From NCBI RefSeq assembly GCF_050624435.1, contig NC_134542.1, positions 9,383,497-9,447,496 of the forward strand: a stretch of 64,000 nucleotides of DNA. The letters run 5' to 3'. The translations under genes were made by a program, and so were the position numbers. This document shows, in pieces, positions 43,880 to 55,344 of the stretch; position 1 is the stretch's first letter; every line of letters starts with the position of its first letter. The stretch comes from Tenrec ecaudatus. Lineage: Eukaryota; Chordata; Mammalia; Afrosoricida; Tenrecidae. The notes beneath the pieces are model-generated. The model had not been told where the DNA came from. It saw only the letters and a list, made by a program, of their open reading frames with translations, and did no database searches.

Positions 43880-44140
43880 TTTCTTTCATTAATCATTTTA
43901 GCGGGGGGTGGGGGGCTCTTACAAATCCTATAACAACCTATCATTCAATAGTATCAAGCCCACTTATACATGTGTTGACATCAACATTTCAAAACAAGTT
44001 CTTTCTATGTGAGCCCTTGGCATCAGCTCCTCTTCTTTTGCTCTTGCTTCCCTACTCTCGCAAACCCTTGATCAATTATATGTTATTATTGTTATTTTGT
44101 GTCTTCCACTGTCCGTTGTCTCCCTTCGCCCACCTCGCTG
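43880..44140 (-). mobile_element. L1 3' end, truncated
   Basis: The plus strand shows the reverse complement of the L1 tail ('gggggctcttacaaatccta') and 'cccttggcatcagctcctct'. Diverged. Confidence 0.75.
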
Positions 44141-44324
44141 TTGTAACTGGCATCTGGGGTCTTCTTTCCCTTGCAGCTGAACCTGGCTCAGTGCCGTGTG
44201 TGAAACTTCCGTGCTTTGCTGTGGTGCTTTTGTAAGGCTGACTTGGTGCTCAAATTGTCATGTGTACTTTTCTACTCTAAGAATTCTCTGTCCCTTCCCC
44301 CCCCCTTTGTTCCCTCCATAGACA

Positions 44325-44355
44325 TGTGTGTGTGTGTGCGTGTGCGTGCGTGTGC
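44325..44355 (+). repeat. (GT)n/(GC) microsatellite
   Basis: GT units with interspersed GC. Confidence 0.9.
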
Positions 44356-44795
44356 AAGAATCTCTGTTTTCATCTTTAATGTGATGGGTTATTATCTGGG
44401 TGGTTCTTTTGTTTGTTTGAATAGGGGGACACTCTGTTTTTCCCTCTGTCCAAGCAAACCCTTCCCTGTTTGGCCACTTGCTTTGAAAAGCTTGTGAAAA
44501 AAACTGGCTGTGCAAGGTGATGATGGATACAGGTGGAGCCTGGGTGTGCAAGGGGAAGCACTTGGAATCCTGAGAGAGCAGGAGGATTTTAAACTGTTTC
44601 CATTTGCCAACAGCCGTTTCCTTCTGTGGAAGGACGCAGAGCAAGTCTGTAAATGCTCCTTCCGCCTGATGGGCTTGGCTTAGCAGCACTGTGTGCCTGG
44701 CGGATCCACTCATGTTTTTCCTTCTGAAGTAGAGTTCTACTTTTGGAGCTGTGTGTTTCCACTAAGGTTTGTGGTGTGCTTGGTCCTGCAGATGA

Positions 44796-44800
<5 letters not shown>

Positions 44801-44841
<41 letters not shown>
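44801..44841 (+). repeat. (GT)n microsatellite
   Basis: Twenty uninterrupted GT units. Confidence 0.97.
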
Positions 44842-44843
<2 letters not shown>

Positions 44844-44959
44844 CAGAGCAAGATATCAATAGAGTCACTGACGTCCAGCTTATTTATCATTCCTCTTGTA
44901 TGTAAGCAGTAGAGCGGAACATTCCAGTGATGTGTCTGAAGACTATGATTGGTGCCAGT

Positions 44960-45125
44960 GCTTTCCATGCTTGGCCGCTAAGCCAACGGTTAGATGCTGG
45001 AGTTTACTGAGGAGAAACCCGGAAGAAAGGCCTGGTGATCGATTTCTGAGAAATCAGCCCTTGAATACCTGCCAGTGCACAGTTCTCCTTTGACTCACCT
45101 GGGATTGCTGTGAGCTAGACTATAA
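44960..45125 (+). mobile_element. SINE family B, body and tail
   Basis: Contains 'acccggaagaaaggcctggt' and 'gatcgatttctgagaaatca', the characteristic family B body. The tail is worn and the head uncertain. Confidence 0.6.
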
Positions 45126-45678
45126 CAGACAGCCAGACCCATTCCTCTGCACACGCTGTGTGTGTACCCCTGGTACTTCTTTGAAGTTTACACCCAGGAC
45201 CGTGACAATGAATCTTGTAGGGAAATTGCAGGATGCTCAGATACGTATCTTAGTTTTTACTTTTTGAATGCTGTGTAAACACAGATTTCTTTGCATCATG
45301 ATCAGTGTAATGTTATTTCATGACTTGCACACTGCTGCTCTATCGTTTGAAACACCCGTTTCCTCTTGGCTGGCTGTGCCGGCTTTCAGCTCCCTGGCTC
45401 ATAGGAAGTTCAAAGATGATTGATCATTGTTTGGATGTAAAGAGTTGGAGTTGGAGCTGCCATGGGTGAGGTCTTCAAACTCTTTATATCCTACCTGACC
45501 TTGATACCAATCACTGATGGGGAATTCATACAGATTTCTGCCTTAGGTTTTACAGAAAGAGAACAAATAACTCCTATTTTTTCAGACCTGCTGAAGAAAT
45601 CCCATGTCACAAAAAAAGAAAACAAGTGAAAACCAAGGAAAACCACCCAATCATCAAACCAAACCCCAAATGCAGAGA

Positions 45679-45742
45679 GATAACAGATGACAAATGCCTT
45701 ACATAGGCATTTGATAACAGATGACAAATGCCTTACATAGGC
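45679..45742 (+). repeat. Recent direct duplication, 30 bp at 34-bp period
   Basis: A 30-bp block starting GATAACAGATGACAAATGCC at 45679 is repeated without mismatch at 45713. The first copy forms a short perfect palindrome with the spacer: CAAATGCCT, TACAT, AGGCATTTG (45691-45713). Confidence 0.9.
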
Positions 45743-45967
45743 CGCTGCCCTAAGTGAGTCTGGTGCAAAGAGCACAGGGCTGGACCAGACAGGAGATTTT
45801 CTCCTAAGTGCCAGCTAATCACTTGTTCTCCTCACGACTTTGTGCAAGTTACACAAACCCCACCTCATTTTCTTAGTTTAGTGAAATGAGTCTAATAGAA
45901 TCCGCCTGTGAGAGTCTTGTGAGTTTTGAATTAGACCGTATATGTAGAAGTGTTTTGTAATTGTAAA

Positions 45968-46175
45968 GTGTAGTCCCTGGGTGGCTCAAATGGTTAATAC
46001 TTTGGTTGCTAATCCAAAGGTTGGATGTTTACATGCAGCCCACAAATGCTCTGGAAAAAAGTCCAGTCAATCGACTTTTGAAAACCAGCCACTGAAAATC
46101 CTTGTAGCACACTTCTACAGTTACACACAAAGGGTTGTCATGGATCAGAGTCAACTCCATGGCCCAGATTTATGT
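45968..46175 (+). mobile_element. AfroSINE, old
   Basis: The head GTCCCTGGGTGGCTCAAATGG and tail 'gttgtcatggatcagagtca' are recognisable. The centre resembles family B ('gacttttgaaaaccagccac'). Confidence 0.6.
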
Positions 46176-46264
46176 TGTGTGCAAAACAAATTCAAGTATT
46201 TTTTAGCAGCCAGTTAATCAAGGGCAATGTACCTTCAACAACACTCCCTAGGATTGATCATCTG

Positions 46265-46485
46265 GTAGAGGGCACTGTACTTTGCTGCAGCAAAGAGCCT
46301 TGGGCCTGTTCACCACAAGGTTGGAGGTTCAAACCTACCAGCCTCCCCTTTGGAGAGAGATGACGCTCTCTGCTTCTGCAAAGATTGATGGCCACAGAAA
46401 CGAGGGACAGTTCTCCTCTACTTGTGGCTTTGCTATGAGTCAGAATCGACTGGATGCCAGTGGGTTTGGTTTGATTGGGTTTTGA
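46265..46485 (+). mobile_element. AfroSINE (family A)
   Basis: Box B region 'ggttggaggttcaaacctac' and a well-kept tail 'gctatgagtcagaatcgact', then GCCAGTGGGTTTGG. Confidence 0.8.
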
Positions 46486-46600
46486 CTGAGGTGATGTTTA
46501 ATTTTTTTTAATTAGAAAAAAAATCACCCTATGTACTAGTAGTTGTTAACAAGTTATCAGAATGTTACATAATGTGCCTCAAATTATATATATATATATA

Positions 46601-46680
46601 TGACAACAACCATCTGAAGGCAAGGAAATGCCGCTTGTCCTAACCAGAATATATTCCTTCCCTTCAGATGGTTGTTGTCA
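46601..46680. repeat. 80-bp hairpin: 27-bp arms, 26-bp loop
   Basis: Arms 46601-46627 and 46654-46680 are reverse complements with one mismatch. A (TA)n run (46584-46601) precedes the left arm. The sequence does not match any repeat family in this window. Confidence 0.92.
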
Positions 46681-47459
46681 CTCATAACAGTTTCTGAATG
46701 AGAACTTTGGCAAGACAACACAGGTTGCATTTCTCCCTTGATATCACGAACCAAGAGTCAGACGTGCTTGAGCATTTAAAGACAACTGCAGCCTTTGATG
46801 CCAGGCTCGGGGGTGGGTGGGTGGGGGATGGATACCACTAGAAGCCTCATTGTCATCTTGGCTCTACGGAGCATGGGGAGGCAAGTGTCCAAGAGACAAG
46901 ATGCATGAGCGTGGATGTTCCAGACTGGACGTGGGGAGTGGGTAAGGGAGGCACCACCATCATAGACAGGTTTCACACAACAGGTGGGCTTCTGGGAGTG
47001 TTGTCAGGAGAAGATATCAGTGTCTCAAGAAGTTGGGCGGCTTTTTTAAGCGTCAAGAGAACCCCACGAGCTTTGTTGCATGACTGCCTTACATAAGGGG
47101 TTTTGATCTGATGCAACTGAAAAAACAATAAAACAAAGCAACTTAACATTCTGCTTCTCTTACTGGAGCTTCTGGTTATGGGGCTGTGATGTTCTCCAGG
47201 ACACTTTCTCAGAGCACCAAAGTGGCTAATGTCACACCAGATGTCAGCCCTCAGGTGGCAGGAAGCCACGTATGTGCTCCGGAGGATTTCGTCAGCACCT
47301 TCTTGGGGAATGCAGACAGCAAAGTCTCAGCCGTGACATCTCAGGAGGGAGAACGAGGCTTTCCTGCAAGAAACCAAACCGAATCAAACCAAACAACAAC
47401 AAAAACCTAATAAAATTGCTTTGGCAAGTTGAAGATTGGGTCAATAAGTGTAATGAGGG
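46681..47459. other. Stretch without recognised features
   Basis: No gene or repeat was recognised. Confidence 0.3.
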
Positions 47460-47760
47460 CATTGGTAGTGAGTGCCGTGGTAGAATGGTCACCTGCCACA
47501 GAGGAGAACTTTGCCTCACCAACTTCGGACGTGTTGTCAGGAGAGACCAGTCCCTAGAAAAAGCCATCACGCTTGGTACAGTGGAGGGGCAGTGAACAAA
47601 TGGCGGGCTCTTGATGAGCGGGCTGACGTCGTGGCTGCAATGGGCTCAAGCGTAAGAATAGTTGTGAGGATGGTGCAGACCTAGAAGCGTCTCCTTGTGT
47701 GTGCGTGCGATGGCGATGAGTCAGAACCCACCGATGTGGCCAGGAACAAACATGACTGCA
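47460..47760 (+). mobile_element. RTE/Bov-B-like LINE, 3' end
   Basis: 'gagagaccagtccctagaaa', 'atcacgcttggtacagtgga' and 'gttgtgaggatggtgcagac' match the other plus-strand RTE ends. Confidence 0.7.
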
Positions 47761-47888
47761 CCGAGGGAGACCTGGGCGTGACCCCCAACACACTGCCTCT
47801 CTGGAAGCCACGGCCCATCTATTAGCGGTAGCTTGTCTGTTACTATGACGTAAAACCAGTTTCCGAAAAGCATCAAGGCAAAGGTGTT

Positions 47889-48105
47889 GGGAATCCTGGT
47901 GGCTTGGTGGAGTGTGTGTTATGGATGGCAGTTAACCCCGAGGCTAGCAGTTTGAAACCACCAGCTGCTCCAAGGGAGGAAGATGAGGTTTTGTACTCTT
48001 CTAAAGAGTTCTAGTCATTGAAACCCATAGGGGCAGTTCTACCTTGTCCTGTAGGGTCGCTCTGAGTCAGAATTGATTTGACGGTAGTGAGTGAGTCTTT
48101 TGGTT
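47889..48105 (+). mobile_element. AfroSINE (family A) inside family B SINE
   Basis: A complete copy with tail 'cctgtagggtcgctctgagt' ending GACGGTAGTGAGTGAG. The flanks (47820-47885 and 48105-48190, with 'ggcggacttaggaagaaggg') look like a split family B SINE. Confidence 0.8.
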
Positions 48106-48239
48106 TGGTCAGGGCTAAGGCGGACTTAGGAAGAAGGGTTTAAGAACCTACCTTTAAAAATGACTCAGTGGGAACCTTTTGCATTTGACCGGTCTGATGT
48201 GCAATTGATGGTGGGGGATGAATGACACAGGACCCAGCC

Positions 48240-49945
48240 ACTATCTGTCCTCTATGCAGTGCATGGGGACTCCATAAATAAGTTAATTTAGAGAATATAA
48301 TATTCACACCCCAAAGAGGAGATAATCATTCTTGTTGTTTTTTCGGGAGAGACGATACAATTTTGAATGAATGAAGATGAAAACAGAGCTAACGGGTTCT
48401 GAAGAACTGAGCCTTTAGAAAACACGATTCCTCTGCACGACTTTGGGGAGGAGGTGGACCGCTGAGGTGGCGCTTGGGGAGAGAGGGTCGTGAACATTTG
48501 CTGATGGAAACGCCCGTGAGTCTTGGTACCTGTGAGGGAACTCCCTACAGGCAGACTCAAGTTGTAGCCTGAGTCTGCACAGCTGGTTCCAGTTGTTTGA
48601 ACGATGATAAGAATCAGAGCTGTTTGGTCCTCTGTTTGGGAAATAGTGATGCCAGACGGCTTCAATGTTGGACCGGAAAAGGGCTGCTTGACATAGGATT
48701 CTGGACCCTTTGACGTCCATCAACATTCCCCAAATCTTTTGCAAATAGAGGCTCAGTGAGGTGGCACTAATTTTCTGTGGAGAATGAGCAGGTGATACAT
48801 TTTGTGGACACGAGGTTGGTTTTCTGCTTTCTTCTGTAGTTTGTATTAGAAATGAGTAATTGACGCTCCAGGGAAACACACGCATGAGGCCTTCTGCCAA
48901 GACTGAGTGCCAAGCATGAGTTGTGTGATGAAAGGCTACAATATTAGTCTTTGTTTGACCAAACAAACAAACAAATCATCCATTAGCATGATTTTTATTT
49001 TCTAATTTTAGATGACCTGAAAGGAAAACAGCAGAAGCAAAATGGACATGCTGGGAGAAGCTGAGAGTTGCTAGATGGGATCTGACCAATGTAGCCATGA
49101 CCTTGGTCTTGATAAAAAGGAAGAAGACATGTTGATACTCTCTCTCCGCTGCTGGTGGAGTGCAAAGAGGATTCCTTTTAGCATGGAGCCTCCTAGTGTC
49201 TTGTTTCCCTCGATCATTTCTCTTGGGTGATGGGCTTTGCCGGAGGACAAATACCCTGCTCTCTTCTTTGTTTTTCATCTCTGGGTTTAATATCTAAATG
49301 CCATATCCCGGCAGGTTGCTAGTTACACGAATTTAAAAAGGCAATTTTAATTTTTTAAAATTTGACCCATGTTTGTTGAGCGTCTACTAGGAGCCAGAGA
49401 GTATGCCGGCATTGTCTTTATCTACTAGGAGCTCACAGTCTTGAGACGACAAATGGCTGGATAGAGGGACAGATGCCAGAGCAATGGGGCGGGCGGGGGG
49501 GGGGGTTGCTAAGGAAGGGTGATGTGAGCCAGGCCTTGAATGATGAATGGTGTTTGCTAGGTAGAAGGCATCTCTCCAGACTCTGGAGAGAAGCTGTAAA
49601 GAACCCTGAAGTCTCACTTGCGCGGACATGGGAAGCATCCGTCATGTGCTTGGAGGCTAGGTGAGAGATTGGGGTGAAAACTTGTAGATGCTAAAACAGA
49701 GTTGAGAGATGAGTGGGAAGAGTATTTATGGGATATTTCTCAGCATGGACTCTGAGGCACAGGAGAAGGCACTGGAACCTTATAGAAGGGGTCCACCCAT
49801 CCAACCATCTACACATACATGTGTACGTAACTGGACATACACAGAGGGGGGAGTGTTAAAATGTTTGCGGAGAAAATGGGATGAAAGATGATGGGACTTT
49901 CCCCATGGACTTGGGAAAGTGCCCTCCTGTGTGACTGTGTGTATA
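48240..49945. other. Stretch without recognised features
   Basis: About 1.7 kb with no recognised repeat. The 183-residue minus-strand frame at 48415-48966 has no known domain or splice context and is probably chance. Confidence 0.35.
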
Positions 49946-49949
49946 GTAG

Positions 49950-50092
49950 AATCGTGGTGCGCCGTCAAGTCAATTCCAACTTCGAGTGGCCTTTTAGGGC
50001 AGAGTAGGACTGCCCTGTCGGGTGTCCCAGGCTTTGGGCTTCCTTCGCAGCAGGAGACTGCCAGCCTCTCTCCTACATAGTGGCTGATGGAG
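49950..50092 (-). mobile_element. AfroSINE, shortened
   Basis: The minus-strand tail 'gccgtcaagtcaattccaac' is clear and the centre is worn. Confidence 0.65.
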
Positions 50093-50109
50093 CAGCAGGA
50101 GCCCCTCTC

Positions 50110-50149
<40 letters not shown>
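50110..50149 (+). repeat. (CA)n microsatellite
   Basis: Twenty uninterrupted AC units. Confidence 0.97.
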
Positions 50150-50151
<2 letters not shown>

Positions 50152-51080
50152 GTTAGGAAGATCATTGTACTCTAGAAAACGGATTAAAATCAGGGACATG
50201 GTTTAAGCGCTGTTGGAAGTTATGTTAGAGGGAGAGGAGACAGGCAAAGTGGGGCAGTAACCAATTAGCAGGGTTGGGGACGGTGGGGGGTGGTGGGACA
50301 ACACTGATGTTCCTAGTCTGGGCAGCTGGTCGGACCAAGATGCCACCCATGGAGCCAAATGACTTCTGTCGGGCAAGGAATTGGCGACAGTGAGGTAGGC
50401 CGAGGGCAGAATCGCAGCTCTCACTTCAGGGCCTCCACCTATTTTAGCTTGTGGGTTTGCGTTCTAATTATTATGTGGAGTAAGCGGAGTCGCTGTAAGC
50501 AGTGTGAGTTTTGATTTTTGCTGGCCTCTAATTAGGCAGCACAGGAAAACTATAGTTTAGCCTTTGGCTGAAACTACTTTCTCCACCTCACCCCATGTCC
50601 TGAGATTCCTGCAGGAAAAACCCAAACAAGACGGCCATTTATGCGGTCTGGCTCCGCACTAGCTGTCGCGCTTAAGAACCTTTCGTGTGTTACCTGCTCA
50701 TTTCATCTTCCCACGGACCCTCGGAGGTACCTGCTGTTTAACTGGTTCAAGGGGAGGAAACAGATGCAACTAGAGGTTAAGAAATGCATCCAAAGTCCTG
50801 AAAGGTAGAATTAGAATCAAATCAGTAGCACCAGAAACATGATAGTTTTGGTGGAAAAAATAGTTGAGGATATTCAAGAAAAGGTTATATATATATTTAT
50901 ATATATATATGTAATTATATATTTGATATATTGAAATGCTTTTATTTGATCTGTTTTTATCCCTCACTTAAAAAAAATGGATTTTTAAGTCATTTCGCTG
51001 TTCTGTGTCTTTCAGCTTTCATTTAAGTCTCACGGGTGTTTGTACACTTGGGCACGGCACGTCTGCAGCCCCAAATGTTC
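50150..51080. other. Stretch without recognised features
   Basis: No gene or repeat was named. An AT-rich, partly (TA)n tract lies at 50886-50940. Confidence 0.35.
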
Positions 51081-51082
51081 TT

Positions 51083-51430
51083 TTTCTTTTTTGCCCCAAC
51101 AGTTTTATTGTTTCCTAGTTTACATATCACACAATTCAATAGTTCCATCATTCAGTCGTATCAGGTAGAATTATACAATCATTACATCAATTTTAGAGCA
51201 TTGCACCCTTGTCCCCCATGTTTGCCTTACCTTTAAGACAAGTTAGGCAGTCACCATCCATTCTGATGCTCCCTCCCGCCTCCCAGCTTCATTATTTACT
51301 CCCCAACCCCCCTTTCCCTCACTCTGTCCCACCCCCATACCTGTATTCCATATGTCCCCCTGTATCAGTTACTATCATTATACATCCACTCCTCTTGGGT
51401 TTCACAGCTGGGAGACACTAGGGCAGATGA
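51083..51430 (-). mobile_element. Old L1 3' UTR
   Basis: The plus-strand text 'tttcctagtttacatatcac' and 'ttacatcaattttagagcat' resembles the reverse complement of ancient mammalian L1 (L1M) 3' ends. It is distinct from the younger tenrec-type tail. Confidence 0.5.
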
Positions 51431-51729
51431 GTTATAAAGCAGTTTCAATTGTGAATTGGCCATGGGAGTCTCGGCTCTGATAGGTTACAAAGTCATATGC
51501 ATAACCCATGATTCCTGACTATTTATATATGTGTTGAGTATCTTTCAAAATGATCTTGGGAGATGTAGATAACTTGAAACCTTGTGTTCACATGAAGAAT
51601 GCTTCCTCCCTCCATTTGGTTTTATTGATGCAATGCTACCATTTCCTGTGGAGAGGTAGTTTGAAGACTTTCTTATGAGTGAAATATTTTTTCCTTCTAG
51701 GACTGAGAACAAAAATGAAACAGACTTGC

Positions 51730-52575
51730 CCTATTCAAGTGTAAAAACCAGGCCTCCACAAGCTTAAGGTGATTAGGCAGTAACTCAACTTCTTTTTAAA
51801 ATAAAAATCAACACTCATGTTATCACAAAGCGCTAACAGACTTGAGTCTCTAAGTGCTTCATGCATCATGCCCAGTGTTTGAAAAAAAAAATGCTGGCAG
51901 GAGAAGAAACAGAAAAATGTAACATACAGCCAAGAGCAAAAACAGTCCAAAAAACCAGACCCTGACATGACACAGATGTTGGAATAAGAGACAAACCTTC
52001 TAGTTACTGTAAGTATGTTCAAGGACCTAAAGCCATTGCCACAAAGAGTGAACAGATGGAGAACTTAAGTAGAAAAGGGGACGGTATGCAAAGCGCAAAA
52101 TGCAAGCTCTAGAATCGACAAGTAAAAGAATCTGAAAAGGAAAACTTGCTAGATGAGCTTAACAGCAGGCCGACGAAGACAGACAAAAAGGATTTGTGAA
52201 TTTGTGACATGCCAATAGAACTTAATTTAATCAAACACATAAAAGAAAAAAATAACCACAGCAAACTTGCGGGTCATATCAAACAGTATAAGATACCCCA
52301 ATTTGTGACTGGAGTCCCAGAAAGAGAGGAGGGTAGAAAAAAAAAAGGCTAAGTAATGAATAAAAATTTCCCAATTTTGATAAAAATATGAACTTACTGA
52401 TCCAAGAGCCTCACCGAAAGCCAAGTAGGAGACATTTGGAACATCACACGCAGGCAACGCATAATCGAAATGATGAAAATGAAAGTGAGAAAAAGCAATG
52501 CAAAGAGCCAGATATATTACATATAGGAGAACAGGGATACATATTATGCCTGACTGATCATCAGAAATATGGTCT
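51730..52575 (+). mobile_element. Old L1/HAL1-like ORF1 region
   Basis: The blocks 'gatccaagagcctcaccgaa', 'gcaacgcataatcgaaatga' and 'agatatattacatataggag' resemble the ORF1 region of old L1/HAL1 elements. The reading frame is broken. The RTE copy at 52580 follows directly. Confidence 0.5.
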
Positions 52576-52579
52576 GTCT

Positions 52580-52980
52580 CTAGCACCTTTGGGAAGACTG
52601 GCAGCATACAGATGACACATCTTACTTGCTGAAAATGAAGGGGACTTTAAGTACTTACTGATGAAGGTCCCAGACTATAGCTGTCCAAGTGACTTCTGTG
52701 CCAGAAGAAGCCACACCCCAACATAAAGAAAGCATCTTTACAACGGGAAGAACAAGCAACACGATCAAAGTAGAAAAACGTCGAAGTCATTGGCAATTTC
52801 GTTTTATTTAGATGCATCATCCGTGTCCATGGAAACAGTAGGCAAGCAATCAATGGACAAGTGTGTTGGCAAATCTGCTACAAAGGACATCTTTAAATTG
52901 TGTGACAAAGATAAGGAGTAAAAAGATGAAGACTCATGTGTGCTGAACTCAAGCCACGGTATTTTCAACTGCCTCATGTG
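52580..52980 (+). pseudogene. RTE/Bov-B-like RT remnant (first piece)
   Basis: A frameshifted YADD box occurs at 52607-52616 (TAC, then A with two bases lost, then GAT GAC), followed by a stretch equivalent to the residues after YADD in the 8505 copy. Downstream DNA follows the RTE order up to 'ttttcaactgcctcatgtg'. It is interrupted by a SINE at about 52987. Confidence 0.65.
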
Positions 52981-52986
52981 CATGCT

Positions 52987-53341
52987 GAGGTGCCCTGGTG
53001 GCGTAGTGGTTTACCTGTTGGGCTGCAATCCGAAAGGTCAGCAGTTTGAAGCCACCAGCCTCTCCTTGGGACATGGATGGGGCTTTCGACTCCCATAAAG
53101 AGTTACGTCTCGAACCTGATGCAGAGGGCTTAAGTGGAGAGCAAATGCTTTGAGAATGATTGGGGCAGGGAATGTGCGGATGTGCTTTATACAATTGATG
53201 TATGTATATGTATGGATTGTGATAAGAGTTGTATGAGCCCCTAATAAAATGTTAAAAAAAAAAAGAGTTACGTCTCAGAAATCTAAGGGGCAGTTCTACC
53301 CAGTCCTCTAGGGTCTATATGAGTTGGCATTGGCCCATCTA
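52987..53341 (+). mobile_element. AfroSINE nested in RTE, itself interrupted
   Basis: The head is GTGCCCTGGTGGCGTAGTGG. The body stops at 53111 and resumes at 53262 around an L1 tail, and the tail 'agggtctatatgagttggca' follows. Flanks CATGCTGAGG (52981-52990) and CATGTTGAAG (53342-53351) differ only by transitions and look like the target duplication. The RTE text continues across. Confidence 0.85.
53112..53261 (+). mobile_element. Young L1 3' end with perfect target duplication
   Basis: About 150 bp ends CCCCTAATAAAATGTT plus a short poly-A. It is flanked by AAAGAGTTACGTCTC at 53097-53111 and 53262-53276, identical over 15 bp. Perfect duplication suggests it is among the younger insertions in the window. 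Confidence 0.9.
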
Positions 53342-53647
53342 CATGTTGAAGCTGGACAATGCATAAGGAAGAGGGAAGGAGACTGAATGACTTTGAGTTA
53401 TGGTGTTGGTGAAATATTAAAGATTCCATGACCTGCTAGGAGAAGGTGCAAATTTGTCTTAGACGACGTACAGCCGGAATGCTCCTGAGAGGAGAGGATG
53501 ATGAGACTCCATCTAATGAACTCTGGGAAAGTCCCTGGAAAAGTCCATCCAGTTTGGTAAATGAGAGGAAGACTCTTTACGAGAGGGATTGACACTGTGG
53601 CTGCACCAATTGTCTTAAACCTACCAATGTTTAGGAGGCTGGTGCAG
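53342..53647 (+). mobile_element. RTE/Bov-B-like LINE (second piece)
   Basis: Resumes with 'ttgaagctggacaatgcata' and runs to 'ggctggtgcagggccg', matching the 3' blocks of other copies. Confidence 0.7.
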
Positions 53648-53785
53648 GGCCGTTGTTTGTAGGTGTTGCCGAGTCGATCTGACTTACAGCGACCCCGTGT
53701 ACAGCAAAAGAGGGAAACCCTGGCCGGTCCTGCTCCGTCCTCCCCTCTGTTATGTCTGCTAAGCCACTGTGTCGGCTCATCCCCT
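53648..53785 (-). mobile_element. RTE-type 3' tip nested in RTE
   Basis: The minus-strand tip reads on the plus strand as 'gtgttgccgagtcgatctga' and 'gctaagccactgtgtcggct'. On both sides the plus-strand RTE tail is interrupted. Confidence 0.6.
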
Positions 53786-53830
53786 TGACAGTGCTGCTAT
53801 GAGTTGGAACCAAGTTGATGGCACCTAACA
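53786..53830 (+). mobile_element. RTE/Bov-B-like LINE terminal tip
   Basis: 'tgctatgagttggaaccaag' then TTGATGGCACCTAACAACAA is the RTE 3' terminus and completes the copy from 52580. Confidence 0.7.
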
Positions 53831-53839
53831 ACAAACCTA

Positions 53840-54439
53840 ACTTTTAAATAAGGGAAACACCAACCTTTACAGTCTCTTACACTATATGAAATACACACTT
53901 TCCTGCTTATTTTCTGAGACCAGAAAAGTCTTCATATTTAAACATCATTTAAATAGCATTTCAGAACAATAACCCCATATCCATACATTCTTTAATGATA
54001 AAGTGGCTTAACCACATGTATGCACTATTGCTTTAGACTTTGGAAATCCATCGGTATAATTTACCACATTAACAGAATAAAGGGGAAAACACAATGTGAT
54101 CATCTCACTAGTTAGAGAGGGAAACAAAAGTTGGCAAAATTCAATTTATTAACAATAAAAACTTTAACAAATAAGGGACAAAATAAAAAAAGTCCTTAGT
54201 TTGATACAAAGTAGCTATTCAAACCTGTAGCTAACAACATATGTAATGGTGAAGTGTGTATACCTCCTTCCCTAAGTTGGTACCACTTTCATAACTTTTG
54301 TTCAATATTATACTGGAGGCCGTAGGCAGGCAGTGCAATAAAGTAAGGGGAAAATAAGACATAGTTTGGAAATAAATAATGGATTTGTATGTGTGGACCC
54401 TGTGATAGTCTCAGAACAGAATTTTAAGAAATCTGAAAA

Positions 54440-54499
<60 letters not shown>

Positions 54500-55035
54500 C
54501 CCCCAAACAACAACAAAACAAAATAAACAAATAATAACAACAAATTCTGTCTGGAAGGTCAAATATAAATACAAAAACCAGATATCCAAAATCAATTATA
54601 TTTTTATATGCCAGTGAGAAATGGGTAATTAAATATAAACAAATCCATTTATAATCGAATCATAAATGTAAAATACTCATGATTACTTTTAACAAACTAT
54701 TTGCAAGATTATCGTATGGAATCTTAAGCACATTTCTCAAAAGCAAACACACAAACACAAAACCCCAGGATAATCAAATAGGCAGATCTACCACGTACAG
54801 GAAAACAGGAATTTCAGAATCCTTAGTTAGGGATCCTGTTAGTTCAAGTGAAATATACGTCCATATTATAAGAATTTCCTGTAAATGGAGAAGTTCTAAG
54901 CAAAAGGAGAGATCACTTTCACTGGTCTCAAGATTTACTTAACCCCGTGTCATTTCCTCACAGGAGGCTTCAGGAGGCTGGTTTCATACGGGCAATGCTT
55001 TGGAACGACTTCAAGAAAGTCATTTTAATCCCCCT
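53840..55035. other. AT-rich stretch without named features
   Basis: Apart from the microsatellite at 54440-54499, no repeat or exon was named. Parts resemble decayed L1. Confidence 0.3.
54440..54499 (+). repeat. Compound microsatellite (TC)n(AC)n
   Basis: About 8 TC units followed by about 22 CA units. Confidence 0.97.
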
Positions 55036-55039
55036 CAAG

Positions 55040-55308
55040 GGGGTCAAATAGTTGGTGATAGTAGGCGAAGGGATAGAATAAGGGGTGAAGATATGTATAA
55101 ATAATAATAACAATACACAATATATTAAGGTTTCATGGTGGTGGCAGGATGGTGAGGGAGGAAAAAAATAGAGGCATTGATATCAAAGGGCTCAAGAAGA
55201 AAGATAATGTTTAGAAATTGTTGACACCAATAATTATACATGACCGGTTGATATAATGGGTGTATGGGTTGTTATCATATATGTAAGAGTCCCCAATAAA
55301 ATGATTTA
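55040..55308 (+). mobile_element. L1-type 3' end, plus strand
   Basis: Ends 'atatgtaagagtccccaata' then AAATGATTT, the same tail as the minus-strand L1 copies but in plus orientation. It converges with the next element. Confidence 0.65.
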
Positions 55309-55344
55309 TTAATAAAAATAAAGAAAGCTATTTAATATTTTTAA

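Noticed and set aside
48415..48966. 183-codon minus-strand open frame
   Set aside because: No domain, no second frame-consistent exon and no homology that I can recall; the length is plausible by chance in 64 kb.
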